Source of the DNA: Pogona vitticeps
Taxonomy: Eukaryota > Chordata > Lepidosauria > Squamata > Agamidae
Assembly: GCF_051106095.1 (NCBI RefSeq)
Contig: NC_135785.1
Location: forward strand, 94,645,501-94,709,500
Reading direction: 5' to 3'
DNA length: 64,000 nt
Shown here: positions 35,925-48,400 of the stretch, piece after piece
Layout of the letters: every line of letters starts with the position of its first letter
How positions within the stretch are numbered: the stretch's first letter is position 1
Notes under the pieces: model-generated
Database searches by the model: none
Seen by the model: only the letters and a program-made list of their open reading frames with translations
Told to the model about the DNA's origin: nothing
Position numbers and translations under genes: made by a program

Positions 35925-36090
35925 GTGTTTTTAAGAGCCAACTCAAAACCTGGCTCTTTAGGGAGGCCTTCCCTCCTGTCAATACTTAATTTATTGTTAT
36001 CCTTATGGTTTAAATGTTGTTGTTTATTTTATTATTCTTGTATGTTGTTAGCCACCCAGAGTAGACTTAGGTCTAGATGGGTGGAATATA

Positions 36091-36165
<75 letters not shown>

Positions 36166-36192
36166 CAAACAAACAAACAAACAAACAAACAG
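35925..36192 (+). mobile_element. CR1/L2 3' end with long (TCAA)n/(CAAA)n tail
   Basis: ttaagagccaactcaaaacc, ggcttgttag-type UTR and ccacccagagtagacttagg lead into about 70 bases of tcaa repeats and then caaa repeats (36090-36190). This is the tail of a CR1/L2 LINE expanded into a microsatellite. Confidence 0.7.
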
Positions 36193-36284
36193 TGCAAGGC
36201 ACTATTCTGAGTGCTTTAAAATAAAATAGAACATATATTAATAAACACAGATAAACAATAAAAATTTAAACAAATGTGCCAATC

Positions 36285-36557
36285 CATGGCCTTGGCCTGA
36301 CCGGGCCGTGGACACAGATCTTTTGCCCTCCCGCACGCACTCCCCCACCTGCACAGCCTCTTCACACATGCGTATGAGTGTGTGCGCTGTGAGTACCCCA
36401 CCCTTTTGTGCATGTGTATGCACACTGCAAAAGTGCCCCCACCCCTTTGCACATGCACACGGTGTGTGTGCATGCAACGTGAGTGCCCCCGCCCCACACG
36501 CACAGACCCTGTCCCCCCCCTACCGGTCTGTGTTGTCAAAAAGGTTGGGGACCACTG
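36285..36557. mobile_element. hAT-type MITE, GC-rich
   Basis: The right end aaaaaggttggggaccactg is the reverse of the left end of the 37244 element. The left end is worn and no duplication is visible. The long frames across it are chance products of its CAC/GTG-rich body. Confidence 0.6.
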
Positions 36558-36897
36558 CTCTAGTTCCATTGATATGAAGGCAATAAAAAGCTCCTTGGAT
36601 TCACTCAGACTACCCCTTTGATGTTTTATTCTTATTATGCATTGGTTGGTCTTCACTGCCAGGAGCAGCTGGTGTTCTACTTGTTTGGGGGTCATGTTTG
36701 CATACAATGTTCTTTTGTTTGGATTATTGTTCAAGTCTTTTCAGTATTCTCCAGGCTTTCTGGCTGCTTCTTGCAATGACAAGCTCTGTTATATTCAGAG
36801 AGCTCTTTTTGTTTCTGCAATAGTAGAGATCAATTTTCTCCTGGATTTTATGTTTACTAAAAGGATTTTCTATGATGTGTCAAATACAATTTGAGTA

Positions 36898-37168
36898 TAG
36901 TGGACCCTCTACTTACAGAATTAACCCGTACAGGAACGGTGGCTGCAGGTCGAAAAGTCTGTAGGATGAGTCTCCATTGACCTATAATGCATTGAAACTG
37001 ATTAATCCGTAACCGGCTGTTTTTGTCCCATTTTTGTTCCATTTTGTGTTTTTTTCTGGTCTGTAGGTCGATTCTCCAGCTGCAAGTCGAACCTAAATTT
37101 TGTAGCCAGAGAAGTCTATAACTTGAAAAGTCTGTAAGTCGAGCCGTCTGTAAGTCAAGGGTCCACTG
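36898..37168. mobile_element. Mariner-type MITE
   Basis: The ends TAGTGGACCCTCTACTTACAG and its inverse TCTGTAAGTCAAGGGTCCACTG face each other over 271 bp. TA is kept at the left (36896-36897) and altered at the right. It holds a TCGAAAAGTCTGTAGG-type subterminal word in both arms. Confidence 0.75.
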
Positions 37169-37243
37169 GATTAGGCATGTGTTTCTGGAGCGAGACCAGG
37201 GATGTAGTTCGTCTGGCAGCCTTTTTGAATGGAGACTCAAGGA

Positions 37244-37469
37244 CAGCAGTCCCCAACCTTTTTGGGACCACGCACTGGCTGAGAAAGGCACACACGCGCG
37301 CAGGGTTGGGGGAGCGCTCATGCTGGCGCTTGCACACGTGTGTGTGCATGCAAAGCAGCTGTGGGGGGGAATGCGTGGGGACGGGGGCGGCGGGACGTTT
37401 GTCTTCATGGCCTGGTCTGGCTCTGGCTACGGACTGGCACGGGCTCTGACCAGGGGTTGACGACCTCTG
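37244..37469. mobile_element. hAT-type MITE
   Basis: The left end is CAGCAGTCCCCAACC and the right end GGTTGACGACCTCTG. The flanking 8-bp duplication is ctcaagga (37236-37243) and ctcaagaa (37470-37477). Same family as 36285-36557, in the opposite orientation. Confidence 0.75.
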
Positions 37470-37477
37470 CTCAAGAA

Positions 37478-39814
37478 CATTCCAAATGGAAGTTACAACT
37501 TGATCATTATGACTGGGCAAGAGCCCAGTCATATATTGGTGCAGCTCAAAAGAAACACATTCTACCAGGTAATGTTAAGGAGGGTGGCAGTCCAGACAAA
37601 ATGTTTTAACATAAAAAGTGGACATCAGATGAGCACCAAATTTGGTACAGTGGGAGAGAACAGTCTGCTCCTGCTCTGTGCTATATTTCGGGACATGTAG
37701 GCAAAGTGGTTTTAAGTTATATATTTTTAAGTAACACAGTTTTTACCCCGTGCAAAAAATAAAGATCAGATATGTTCAGTCATTTTAAAAAATGGTTTAA
37801 AAACTTGCATACCGGGAGAGAAAATGGCCCCTTGCAGCCTCTTTTTAAATATTTCAAATAAATTAATATATTTTTGTCTCTAATAGCTCTTTTGTAATTA
37901 GTGCTCTTAGAGCCAGAAAAAAAAAGCCCAGTTCACCAGATTGTCTCATAAACTCCCAGGATTCTAAGTGACCTTTTGACCCTGCCACTCTAAATCCACT
38001 GGGAAAGAAAGCAGTTAACTCCTTCTTGCCCATTCATTTTAAACTGCTTTTAAATATATATTTTAAAAAAGACAATAACACTGAGCAGCACACTGATTTA
38101 AACTGTGAAATTACTGGGGGTGGTGATCTCTGCTTTGTGTCTGGAGATTTTCTCAAAGCAAGCTTTAACTGGTTTACTCATGAGTAAGGAGCAAGGAGAC
38201 AGTAGGAACAGCTGCAGCATGAGGAGAAACTGCAGTGAACGCTGGGGAGTCAGAAAGGGGGGAAATCACCTTCCTGCCAACACCTTTCTCAGTGTAAATG
38301 AGTGACTGACTTCAAAATATTAAGAGGTCTGCTCAGATCTTGCAAACCAACAGCATCTTATTCAAGGTATGGATCATAATCATCATGAATTGCAGAACTG
38401 GAAAGGATCCTATGGCTCATCACGTTCAGCCCCTGTCAAGGAGACACAGTGAGGAATGGAACTCCCAATCTCCCACTGAGCTATCCAGCAGTTCTCAGAG
38501 CCACGTGATTTTTACACAGGAAATGAAAAACCACTATCCAGTCACAGTGCCCATCTGTGCCCACAGACTACAACACAGAAATAACGGGTCTCCCAACGTA
38601 TGGCTTTGCAGTGGTCTGATGCATGGATCCACATGGACCTCCATGATTTTTAACTAGAATAAACCCCACACCATTGTCTAGCCATAGACCCCATTTGTGC
38701 TTATAGATTACAACACAGAAATCATGACACTAGAAACATTCTGATTGGTCAGAATAATATGCTATGCACATAGTTCAAGTCATTTAGAATCTTTGCATTT
38801 CCATTATATATGGTAGGATAGGTTACTTATTTTTGCTCAAGTCAGAGTTCAGGCTTGACTTGGCCACCTACTTTTCTGCTTTTCTGTCTTTAGTATCTCT
38901 AACAACAAAACATTTCAAATGACTTTATTTTTGTCCCTGTCTTTCTTCACTATCTTCCTTTCACATAGCATGCATGATTTTGACCATGGTTTCCAGTTAT
39001 ATTCTTTGCTAACTCCAATCTCTTCCTTTTTCCCCCCTTCAAAAAGCAAAGGGACATCCTTTGGAAAACATGTACACAACATAGTCATAGAGGTTTTGCT
39101 CCAATATTGCCTTTTCCCCCTCAGCTTGCCTAACTCAAAGCATGGGATATGAAATTGGAACACAGTTTGGTCGTCTGCATTCTGTGGAGTGGGCATGGCA
39201 ACATTACTGTAGTTTAACTGAGAGGTTAGAGTGTGTACGTTTCTCCATTGCTTGTGTTGTACCTACTCACACCTTTGTTTCACCATTTAAGTCCAAAACA
39301 GCACTTCAAAATATTCTGACACAGAGAAACTGTAGGCTCATCCAAGCTGTTCTTGCTTCTGCTTTCTCCAAGTAACTATAGTACAGATCGTATGCTCATC
39401 TTCTGGGATCCTCTACCACTGTATAATTTGATATGAGGGAAATTTCTGATTGAATATGTGGGTAGCATATGTATATTTAAACACCTATTTCAAAAAGCAG
39501 GAAATTCAGTTCTTTAAAAAAACACAACCCTCCGGTTTATGAATATGGGATATTGTGCTTCTCTACCCATGATTCAAAAAGCCAAGAAATGCATTTTAAA
39601 AAGCCAAGAAATGCACCATTTTTCAACAAGTACGGATGGTAATGTGAATGATAGAGATTGGCATAGATTGAGGTCAGGTGGCTGCATAGATCTGACATAG
39701 AATGGGTCCATGCTGAGTTTTTGAGATTGGATCACTAATGTTCTTAATGCACTGTTGAGGTATAGCTCAGTAATAAAAATTAGATCTAGATTGTAGCCTC
39801 TGTGCCCCCTGCCA
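37478..39814. other. No gene seen; diverged tandem duplication inside
   Basis: No gene is recognised. At 38545-38730 two segments repeat the words cagactacaacacagaaata and tagattacaacacagaaatc about 140 bases apart, a diverged tandem duplication. A SINE-like remnant lies at about 38390-38480. Confidence 0.4.
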
Positions 39815-40660
39815 CTGTTTATTTATTTATTTTATTTAAAATATTTTTACTCCACCTTTTTCCTTGAAAAGGACCTAAAGTGGCTTACAACAATGAAAGA
39901 CAATATTTAAAGTTGAAAACAAGGAGTATAAAACAGTGGTTAACATCATTAAAAGAAGATATTTAAAAATTATGAACAATGAATAAGGAGGCATCTTACA
40001 TCAATTAACAGGCAATATTAAGGCAAAGTATACAAAAATTTGAAAAATGTCACTCAGAAATATAGAACACAAAAATGCAAAACAGAAGTAGTACTAACAA
40101 TCCAGTCAAATCCGTAATGCATAACAATCTATCTAAAAATCACACATAGGTAGCTGGTTACTGAGGGAAGGCTTGACTGATGATAAAGGCATTTGCTTGC
40201 TTGCGGAAGGATAACAAAGATGGGGTCAGTCTGGCCTCCTGTGGGAGGGAGTTCCAAAGTCTGGGAGCAGAAACGGAAAAAGTTTTCTCCTGTGTTCCCA
40301 TCAGACACACCTGTGAAGGTGGCAGAACCAAGAAAAAGGCCTCTCTTGATGATATTAACACCAAGCCAGCTCTTAATGGGAGATACAGTCTTTGAGACAG
40401 CTTGGACCAAGGCCATTTAGGGCTTTATAAGTTAAAACCAGCACTTTAAATTGTGCCTGGTAACTGATCGGCAGCCAGTGGAGCTGCTGTAAAATGGGGA
40501 TATGTGACCTCTGTAACCAGCCTCAGTCAGCTGCATTTTGGACCCACTGAAGTTTCCTGATACTTTACATCAGTAGCCCCACATAATGCAGTAGTCCAGC
40601 CGGGAAGTAACTAGAGCATGTATCACAGTGGCCAGATCAGATCTCTCAAGAAATGAATGT
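39815..40660 (-). mobile_element. CR1/L2 LINE 3' part, minus strand
   Basis: The tail is tttatttatttattttattt at 39820. On the minus strand, FRFCSQTLELPPTGGQTDPIF and LLSFRKQANAFIISQAFPQ-type frames (40129-40416) match the C-terminal region of the LINE. The sequence on to 40640 continues the same LINE. Confidence 0.65.
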
Positions 40661-40684
40661 AGCTGGCACACAGGTTTTGACTTA

Positions 40685-41202
40685 TGTTAACTTATAAGGC
40701 CCTAAATGGTTTGGGATCTCAATACCTGGCAAAACACCTCCTCCTGATTAGATCTGCCCATCCTATACGATCATCCCAGGCCACGTGGTTGAGAGTACTG
40801 ACCATGAGAGAGGCCCAGTGAGGACTAGAAACTGGGCCATCTCAGTAATCGCTCCCCAAATTTGGAACAGCCTCCTGTCCGAAATCCGCTTGGCCCCTTC
40901 ACAGGGAACTTTTAAGCAATTGCTAAAAACATGTTTTTTAAAGATAGGCTTTTCTTGACCTTTAATGCCTTAATATAGTGGTGCTCTTAACACTCATATT
41001 GTCAATCTTGCCATCTTGCTTTTTTATCATTTTTGTTACCATTAGTTAAATTCTGTTGGTATGTTTATACTTAATTTTGATTATATTATTATGTTTTGGT
41101 TTAATTGTTCTTTAATGATATGTGGTTTAACCTTGTAAACTGCCCAGAGAGGTCTTGGTATCCAGAGGGGTGGTATAAAAATAGGAGAGAGAGAGAGAGA
41201 GA
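40685..41202 (+). mobile_element. CR1/L2 LINE 3' end, plus strand
   Basis: ggccctaaatggtttgggat, then ttggaacagcctcctgtccg, then the 3' UTR ending actgcccagagaggtcttgg and a (GA)n run (41186-41204). It lies tail-outward next to the minus-strand copy. Confidence 0.65.
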
Positions 41203-41307
41203 TTGAGATTTAATTGCACAGATGCACTGGGCATCCAGGTTCAGGGATGAATCCAGGAACACCCCTGAGCTGCACACCTGTTTTTTCAATGGGAGTACTG
41301 GCTGCAT

Positions 41308-41671
41308 GCTTTTGAATTGTGGTGCTGGAGGAGACTCTTGAGAGTCACCTGGACTGCAAAGAGAGCAAACATTTTGAAGTAAATAAACCCTGAGTACTCA
41401 CTGGAAGGACAGATCCTGAAGCTGAGGCTCCAATACTTTGGCCATCTCATGAGAAGAGAAGACTCCCTGGAAAAGCCCCAGATGTTGGGAAAGAGTGAAG
41501 GCAAGAGGAGAAGGGGATGACAGGACGAGATGGCTGGACAGTATCACTGAAGCTACCAACATGAATTTGACCGAACTCCGGGAGGCAGTGGAAGACAGGA
41601 GGGCCTGGTGTGCTCTGGTCCATGGGGTCATGAAGAGTCAGACATGACTTAACAACTAAACAACAACAACA
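41308..41671 (+). mobile_element. BovB LINE, 5'-truncated
   Basis: A perfect 11-bp duplication, actggctgcat, lies at 41297-41307 and 41672-41682. The insert starts in the BovB RT C-terminus (FELWCWRRLLR) and ends cttaacaactaaacaacaac. It is a typical 5'-truncated target-primed insertion. Confidence 0.9.
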
Positions 41672-41682
41672 ACTGGCTGCAT

Positions 41683-42870
41683 CCCTATTCCTTGATCAGC
41701 CTTTTGACTGTTAAATGAACTGGGTAGTTTAGGGTCATTTATAAGGCATATTGAATAGAATTACACCTGTCATGCAATGGCTTCATTGTGTTCATAGTCC
41801 CAAAGGTTCATAAAGCATTTCAAGTGACTTTTTGGGAAAATCCTGCTGTAGCCCACAGATGAAATGATTAGTGTTTGAGTGCCCTCAAGTGTTCTTTGTG
41901 CAAATTGCAAATAAATGAATGTAAAGAAAAGCCCCATAGCAGAAAATACTGTATGTCATTCAGCGCTCGACTACACAGCAGAACATCACACATTTGTTCT
42001 GGAGTTGGCACAGTTAATTTGGAAGTATTTCCCAATGACTGCATGATGTCAAGCTAACTGTGAGGAGGCTTCATCTTGTCTCCATCGACATTAGGTGCAT
42101 TTTGATTTTTTGGCAGGGGCTGTTACTATTTGGTGCCAATTGTGTGCATATTTGCTTCAGTTTTTGCCACAAGTAATTGCCTATCTCAGTCCAATGGGGC
42201 ATGTCTGTGTGTGTGTGTGGTGGGTGAGCATGACAGTGACAATGACTTGTCTTTTCTCAAATAATTTTTTGCTATTTGTTTTTTTAATTGTTGCTGCTGC
42301 TGCCCTGAAGAGGGTTGTCTCCAGTGCCTCTGGCTTGGCTTGGCTATGTTCCATTTAGTTTGGTTTCCCCCATTCTCCACTTTGGGCTGTTTTTTCTCCC
42401 CAAGTTCTAGCCTCTCCTTATTGCTGCTTTCCAGAGGCTTTTCACACCCATCTACTCCCCCCAATCCCTTTCGTACACTTGTGAGGAGATAAGAGTTATA
42501 ATAAGTTGTCACTTCAATGCAGCCCTCTGTCATCTGTCTTTTTTTTTTTTTAAGGGTGGGGTGAGGAGGTGGAAGAGGGCGGTTGCTTGTAAAGTGGGTG
42601 GATTTCCTCCAGGTGATAATTACGGTTGATTATAGATGCTGTGTGGACTCTTGCGATGCACCTAGCAGAGATCATTGATCATTCCAATATTAACTGCAAT
42701 AGCAGCTTTAGCAGCAGAACGTGCCAGGTGTGTGCTGTATAAAACTATGAATAAACTGAGATCAGTGCCCTTATTTAGTAGCACTCTTAGTCCACATATC
42801 AACCTGTGTGTGGGAGGAATAAAAGTTATTTTCTTGTGTAACAATGGGTAGAATGAAAAAAGACACACCC
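41683..42870. other. No gene seen
   Basis: No recognised gene. A GT run lies at about 42207-42219 and an A/T homopolymer at about 42538-42552. Confidence 0.4.
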
Positions 42871-42889
42871 CTCAGCTGCTGTCTCTTTG

Positions 42890-43700
42890 AATGTGCCTAC
42901 TTGCATGTGAAGGAGTGGAGTGTGCCGTCCGTAATAATCTGTGGGCCATACAAGGGGAAGAAGAGGACAAAAATAGGGTAGAACAAAAGGATGATGAAGT
43001 GACGGTTAAAACAGAGGCAGGAGAAATAGAATCAAAGGAAAAAGCGGGAAAAATGGAGGTTTGTCTCACAGAGGAGGCAAAAGGGGAAAAGTGGGCGGAG
43101 CAAGAGGTGACAGTTTGGGAGGAAGATATGAGGAAGAGGTACGCTGGCTCAGTTCAGTGCTAGCAGATTACGAGAGAAAGAGAGCTGAAGCAGGAAGGAA
43201 GGAGGTCGAGAGGATAAGAACTCAAGGACTGATAAGAGACTTCCCTAACCTAAAGGTGGGAGGATTGCTGCCGGAATCTACAGCAGGGGAGACGAGGCCC
43301 AAACGATATATGACGAAGGAATGGACTGTGACAGTTGTGCCATGTGAGCTCCAGTTGCAGAGAGAAGCAGAGATAGCCCACAATCGGTTTTATGACAAGC
43401 CTGACGAAAGAGGGTAGATTAGGCATGCATGTTGTGGGATGATCTGTGCCCTATGAAGTGCTTCTCCCCCAAGACCGGATTACAAGGGATGGCATGGGGG
43501 AAATCCCCATTGAGTCCATGGGACTATGACAAAAGTTTGAATTCTGTTAGTTGCAGCTTGTTGCCAGAGTTAAGAGTTTTTGACCCCATAAGTAATGTGC
43601 TGGAGAAAATGAGTGTCAATAAAGGAGAAGGTTTGAAAGTCATAAAAAGTCTCTGTTGTTATTTTCCGCCAAAGGTGAGGGGTTGCCCAAAGATATAGGA
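42890..43700 (+). other. Unidentified coding-like stretch
   Basis: Two overlapping frames (42891-43163, 90 codons; 43061-43417, 118 codons) are rich in E, K and R (ADYERKRAEAGRKEVERIR, KRYMTKEWTVTVVP). They are purine-rich, unlike the AT-rich surroundings. No family is recognised. It may be a broken piece of a retroelement, or a chance product of purine-rich DNA. Confidence 0.3.
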
Positions 43701-44572
43701 GAACCCGATCACATTGCACCTTTCAACTCTTAATTTTTTAAAAGTGAAGAACAGTGTTGCCAGACTGTAACTGTAAAATCCTGCCTGTATCTTCAGGGAT
43801 GGTACTGTGATCTACAAGTAAAACTTTGGGTAATTTACAAACATTTGTAAAATGGTTCAGACTTCTATTAGTTTAATAACATTAACACTGCCACTCCATC
43901 TCAAACTGTTAGTGTACCTGAGCTGTGATACTTCAAAGGCCAGCTAGTGAGTGCTTTAGACAATTAGCCCTAATCCTGTGCCAGCCTGAGATCCTATGCC
44001 TCTGGCTTGTCCCCTCAGCCACTATTTGATCCACTCAGTTGATGGATCTCAGGCTCCACCAGAGGAACTCAGATGTAAATAAATAAATTGTCATCTGTAG
44101 TTGGTAGCTGGATGAAAAATGGGGCGGGAAGAGAAGAGACATAGACAATCCTGTAAATCACAAACATGAAGTCTGACCACATCACGATTTACCTCACTTC
44201 TTTCTATGCTGCTCCACTGCTGTCATTCTGTCCTATTTCAGAGCAAAAGTAGAATAATATTGTAGACAGCGGGAAAGCAGGAGTGAAGGTAGAGCATGCA
44301 CAGGAAACTGAGGAGCTGTAACTTCTCTAAGGATTTGGAACATTTAAAGGAGAAAACACTAACTTTTGATACAAAGGTTAGTAACACTTTACTAGAGAGT
44401 TTTTAATTTCTAAAAACAAATAATTTTTCATCACCTCTAAGACTAGGCATCACTTACATGAAATGTAGAGCATGTTACATTGAAACTGTTTGTTTACATG
44501 ATTTTAGGCCATCTTTTATGGCATCTCCCTCCATGGTGGCCTGAGAAATTAATGAACTGAAGAGAAACTAGA
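43701..44572. other. No gene seen
   Basis: Intergenic sequence without recognised features. Confidence 0.4.
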
Positions 44573-44574
44573 TA

Positions 44575-45343
44575 CAGTGGTGCCTCAACTTATGAATGTC
44601 CCGACTTATGATCATTTTGAGTTATGACCAGCTCAAGCTGCAAAATTTTGCTTTGACTTGTGGCTGGAGCTTCAAATTACAATAAAAAAAGGCAGGGAAA
44701 AAAGGCAGGGAATTCAAATTTGTAACTGTTGGTAGGCGAAGAGGCTGTTTCTTTATAGCTCTTTCGCCCCAACGGCTAAAGTGAATGTGATTGGTAGACG
44801 CTTTGGACTGCCTGGTAAAGTAAGGTGTGCTTTCTGCTTTTTAAAAACTGTTTTGGGTGGGTTTTGTAGCGTGGTTTTGGGCTGGGGGATATGTTTCTGT
44901 GCTGTGATGGGTCTTGCAGGTTTGTTTGGTTTTTGGTTCCCCCCCATTTCTGATGGGTCTTGGGGGATTTGTTTGTTTTTTCTCAATTTCCGATGGGTCT
45001 TGGGGGTTTGTTTGTTTTTTGGGGTTTCCCCCTATTTCTGATGGGTCTTGCGGGGTTTGATTGCTTTTGGGGTTTCCCCCCATTTCTGTTGGGTCTTGGG
45101 GGATTTGTTTGCTTTTTTCCCCCTCCCAATTTCTGATGGGTCCTGCACACTTTGTTTGCTTTCTGCTTTGCTTTTTTGCATTTCCGATGGGTCTTGCAGT
45201 GTTTTTTTGTGTGTGATTTTTTTTCTTTGGCTGGAATGGATTAATTGCATTTAAATGTATTCCTATGGGAAATGTTGCTTCAACCATTTCAAGTTATGAC
45301 CATCTTCCAGAATGGATTAAGTTCGTATGTCAAGGCACCACTG
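44575..45343. mobile_element. Mariner-type MITE with internal minisatellite
   Basis: The inverted ends CAGTGGTGCCTCAACTTATG and CGTATGTCAAGGCACCACTG are flanked by TA (44573-44574, 45344-45345). The body is swollen by about six diverged units of roughly 55-65 bases, each with tttctgatgggtcttg, between 44860 and 45215. Confidence 0.85.
44860..45215 (+). repeat. Minisatellite inside MITE
   Basis: The word gatgggtcttg recurs at about 44906, 44951, 44991, 45039, 45085 (as gttgggtcttg), 45136 (as gatgggtcctg) and 45187, separated by G/T-rich spacers such as gggggatttgtttg. Unit length varies from about 40 to 60 bases. Confidence 0.75.
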
Positions 45344-45454
45344 TAATGCTCTAGGCAATCACAGTGTTATGTGTTTTGTGCTTTCTTTGGCATATAATTC
45401 ATGAAAAAAATTATCATTAACATTTGTGAATACCTACACACTTAGGGAGTGACT

Positions 45455-48400
45455 TGTTGTTGTTTAGTCATTAAGTCATGCCTGACTCTTCGTGACCCCA
45501 TGGACCACAGCACGCCAGGCCCTCCTGTCTTCCACTGCCTCCCGGAGTTTGGTCAAATTCATGTTGGTACCTTCAGAGATACTGTCCAGCCATCTCATCC
45601 TCTTCTGTCATCCCCTTCTCCTCTTGCCTTCACATTTTCCCAACATCAGGGTCTTTTCCAGGGAGTTTTCTCTTCTCATGAGATGGCCAGATTTTTGGAG
45701 TCTCAGCTTCAGCATCTGTCCTTCCAGTGCTGATTTCCTTAGGAATAGATAGGTTGGTTCTCTTTGCAGTCCAGGGGACTCAAGAGTCTCCTCCTGCACC
45801 ACAATTCAAAAGCATCAATTCATTGGCGGTTAGCCTTCTTTATAGTCCAGCTCTCACTTCCATACATCGCTACTGGAAAAACCATAGCTTTGACTATGCA
45901 GACCTTTGTCGACAAGGTGATGTCTCTGCTTTATAAGATGCTATCTAGGTTTGTCATTGCAGGAGTCTTTTAATTTCGTGGCTGCTGTCCCCATTTGCAG
46001 TGATCATGGAGCCCAATAAAGTAAAATCTGTCACTACCTCCATATCTTCCCCTTCAATTTGCCAGGAGGTGATGGGACCAGTGGCCATGATCTTAATTTT
46101 TTTTATATTAAACTTCAGGCCATTTTTTGCGCTCTCCTCTTTCACCCTCATTAAGAGGTTCTTTAATTCCTCACTTTCTGCCATCAGAGTGGTATCATCT
46201 GCATATCTGAGGTTGTTGATATTTCTTCTGGCAACCTTAATTCCGGCTTTGGATTCATCCAGTCCTGCCTTTCGCATGATGTATTCTGCATATAAATAAG
46301 CAGGGAGACAATATACAGCCTTGTCATACTCCTTTCCCAATTTTGAACCAATCAGTTGTTCCATATCCAGTTCTAACTGTTGCTTCCTGTACCACATGTA
46401 GATTTCTCAGGAGACAGATAAGGTGACCAGGCACTCCCATTTCTTTAAGAACTTGCCATAGTTTGCTGTGGTCCACATAGTCAAAGGCTTTTGCGTAGTC
46501 AATGAAGCAGAAGTAGATGTTTTTCTGGTCTCTCTGGCTTTCTCCGTAATTCAGTGCATGTTAGCAATTTAGTCTCTAGTTCCTCTGCCCCTTCGAAATC
46601 CAACTTGTACTTCTGGGAGTTCTCGGTCCACATACTGCTGAAGCCTGCCTTGTAGGATTTTGAGCATAACCTTGCTAGTGTGTGAAATGAGTACAAATGT
46701 ACGGTAGTTGGAGCATTCTTTGGCACGGCCCTTTTTTGGGATCGGGATGAAGACTGATCTTTTCCAATCCTCTGGCCACTGCTGAGTTTTCCAAACTTGC
46801 TGGCATATGGAGTGTAGCACCTTAACAGTGTTATCTTTTAAGATTTTAAATAGTTCAAGTGGAATGCCACCACCTCCACTGGTCTTGTTGTTAGCCATGC
46901 TTTCTAAGGCCCACTTGACTTCACTCTCCAGGATGTCTGGCTCAAGGTCAACAACCACACAATCTGAGTTGTCCAGGACATCCAGATCTTTCTGGTATAA
47001 TTCCTCTGTGTATTCTTGCCACCTCTTCTTAATGTCTTCTGCTTCTGTTAGGTTCCTACCATTTTTGTCCTTTATCATGCCCATCTTTGCACAAAAGGTT
47101 CCTTTAATAGCTACTATTTTCTTGGAACAGATCTCTGTTTTTTCCCTTTCTATTATTTTCATCCATATCTTTGCACTGTTCATTTAAGAAGGCCCTGTTG
47201 TCTCTCCTTGCTATTTTTTGGAAGTCTGCATTCAATTTTCTGTAACTTTCCCTGTCTCCCTTGCATTTTGTTTCCGTTCTCTTCTCTGCTATTTGTAAGG
47301 CCTTGTTGGACAGCCGCTTTGTTTCCTGCATTTCTTTTTCTTTGGGATGGTTTTTGTTGCTGCCTCCTGTACAATGTTATGAGCCTCTATCCATAGTTCT
47401 TCGGGCATTCTGTCCACCAAATCTAGTTCCTTAAATTTGTTCTCCACTTCCACTGTGTATTCATAAGGGATTTGGTTTAGATTATACCTGACTAGCCCAG
47501 TGGTTTTTCCTACTGTCTTCAGTTTAAGCTTGAATTTTGCTATAAGAAGCTGATGATCAGAGCCACAATCAGCTCCAGGTCTTGTTTTTGCTGACTGTAT
47601 AGAGCTTCTCTATCTGTGGCTGCAGAGAATATAATCAATCTGATTTTGGTATTGCCCATCTGGTGATTTCCATGTATAGAGTCGCCTCTTGTGGTGTTGG
47701 TAAAGAGTGTTTGTGATGACCAGCTTTTTCTCTTGACAAAACTCTATTAGCCTTTGCCCTGCTTTGTTTTGAACTCCAAGGTTAATCTTACTTGTTCCTT
47801 TTATCTCTTGACTCCCTACTTTAGCATTCCCTATAATGAGAAGAACATTTTTCTTTGGTGTCAGATCTAGAAAGTGTTGTAAGTCTTCATAGAATTGGTC
47901 AATTTCAGCCTCTTCAGCATTGGTGGTTGGTGCATAAACTTGGATTACTGTGATGTTGAAAGGTCTGCCTTGGGTTCGTATTGAAATCATTCGATCGTTT
48001 TTGAGATTGTATCCCAGTACAGCTTTTCCCACTCTTTTGTTGACTATGAGGGCTACTCCATTTCTTGTACAGGATTCTTGCCCTCAATAGTAGATACGAT
48101 AATCGTCTGGATTGAATTCACCCATTCCCGTCCATTTTAGTTCACTGGCACCCAGGATGCCAATGTTTATTCTTGCCTCTCCTGTTTGACCACATCCAGT
48201 TTACCAAGGTTCATAGACCTTACATTCCAGGTTCCTATGCAGTATTTTTCTTTGCAGTATCGGACTTTTCTTTCACTTCCAGGCACATCTGTAGCTGAGC
48301 GTTCTTTTGGCTTCGGCCCAACCACTTTATTAGCTCTGGAGCTACTTGTACTTGTCCTTCGCTCTTCCTCAGTAGCATGTTAGATGCCTTCCGACCAGCG

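Noticed and set aside
36085-36192. Regular short repeats that could be mistaken for a CRISPR-like array
   Set aside because: They are uninterrupted tcaa and caaa microsatellite units at the tail of a CR1/L2 LINE, without spacers.
36216-36734. A 172-codon minus-strand frame rich in H, C and G
   Set aside because: It is the translation of a CAC/GTG-rich hAT MITE; no protein family is recognised.
37155-37532. Frames of 90-183 codons on both strands
   Set aside because: They cover the 37244-37469 hAT MITE and its flanks and have no coding signature.
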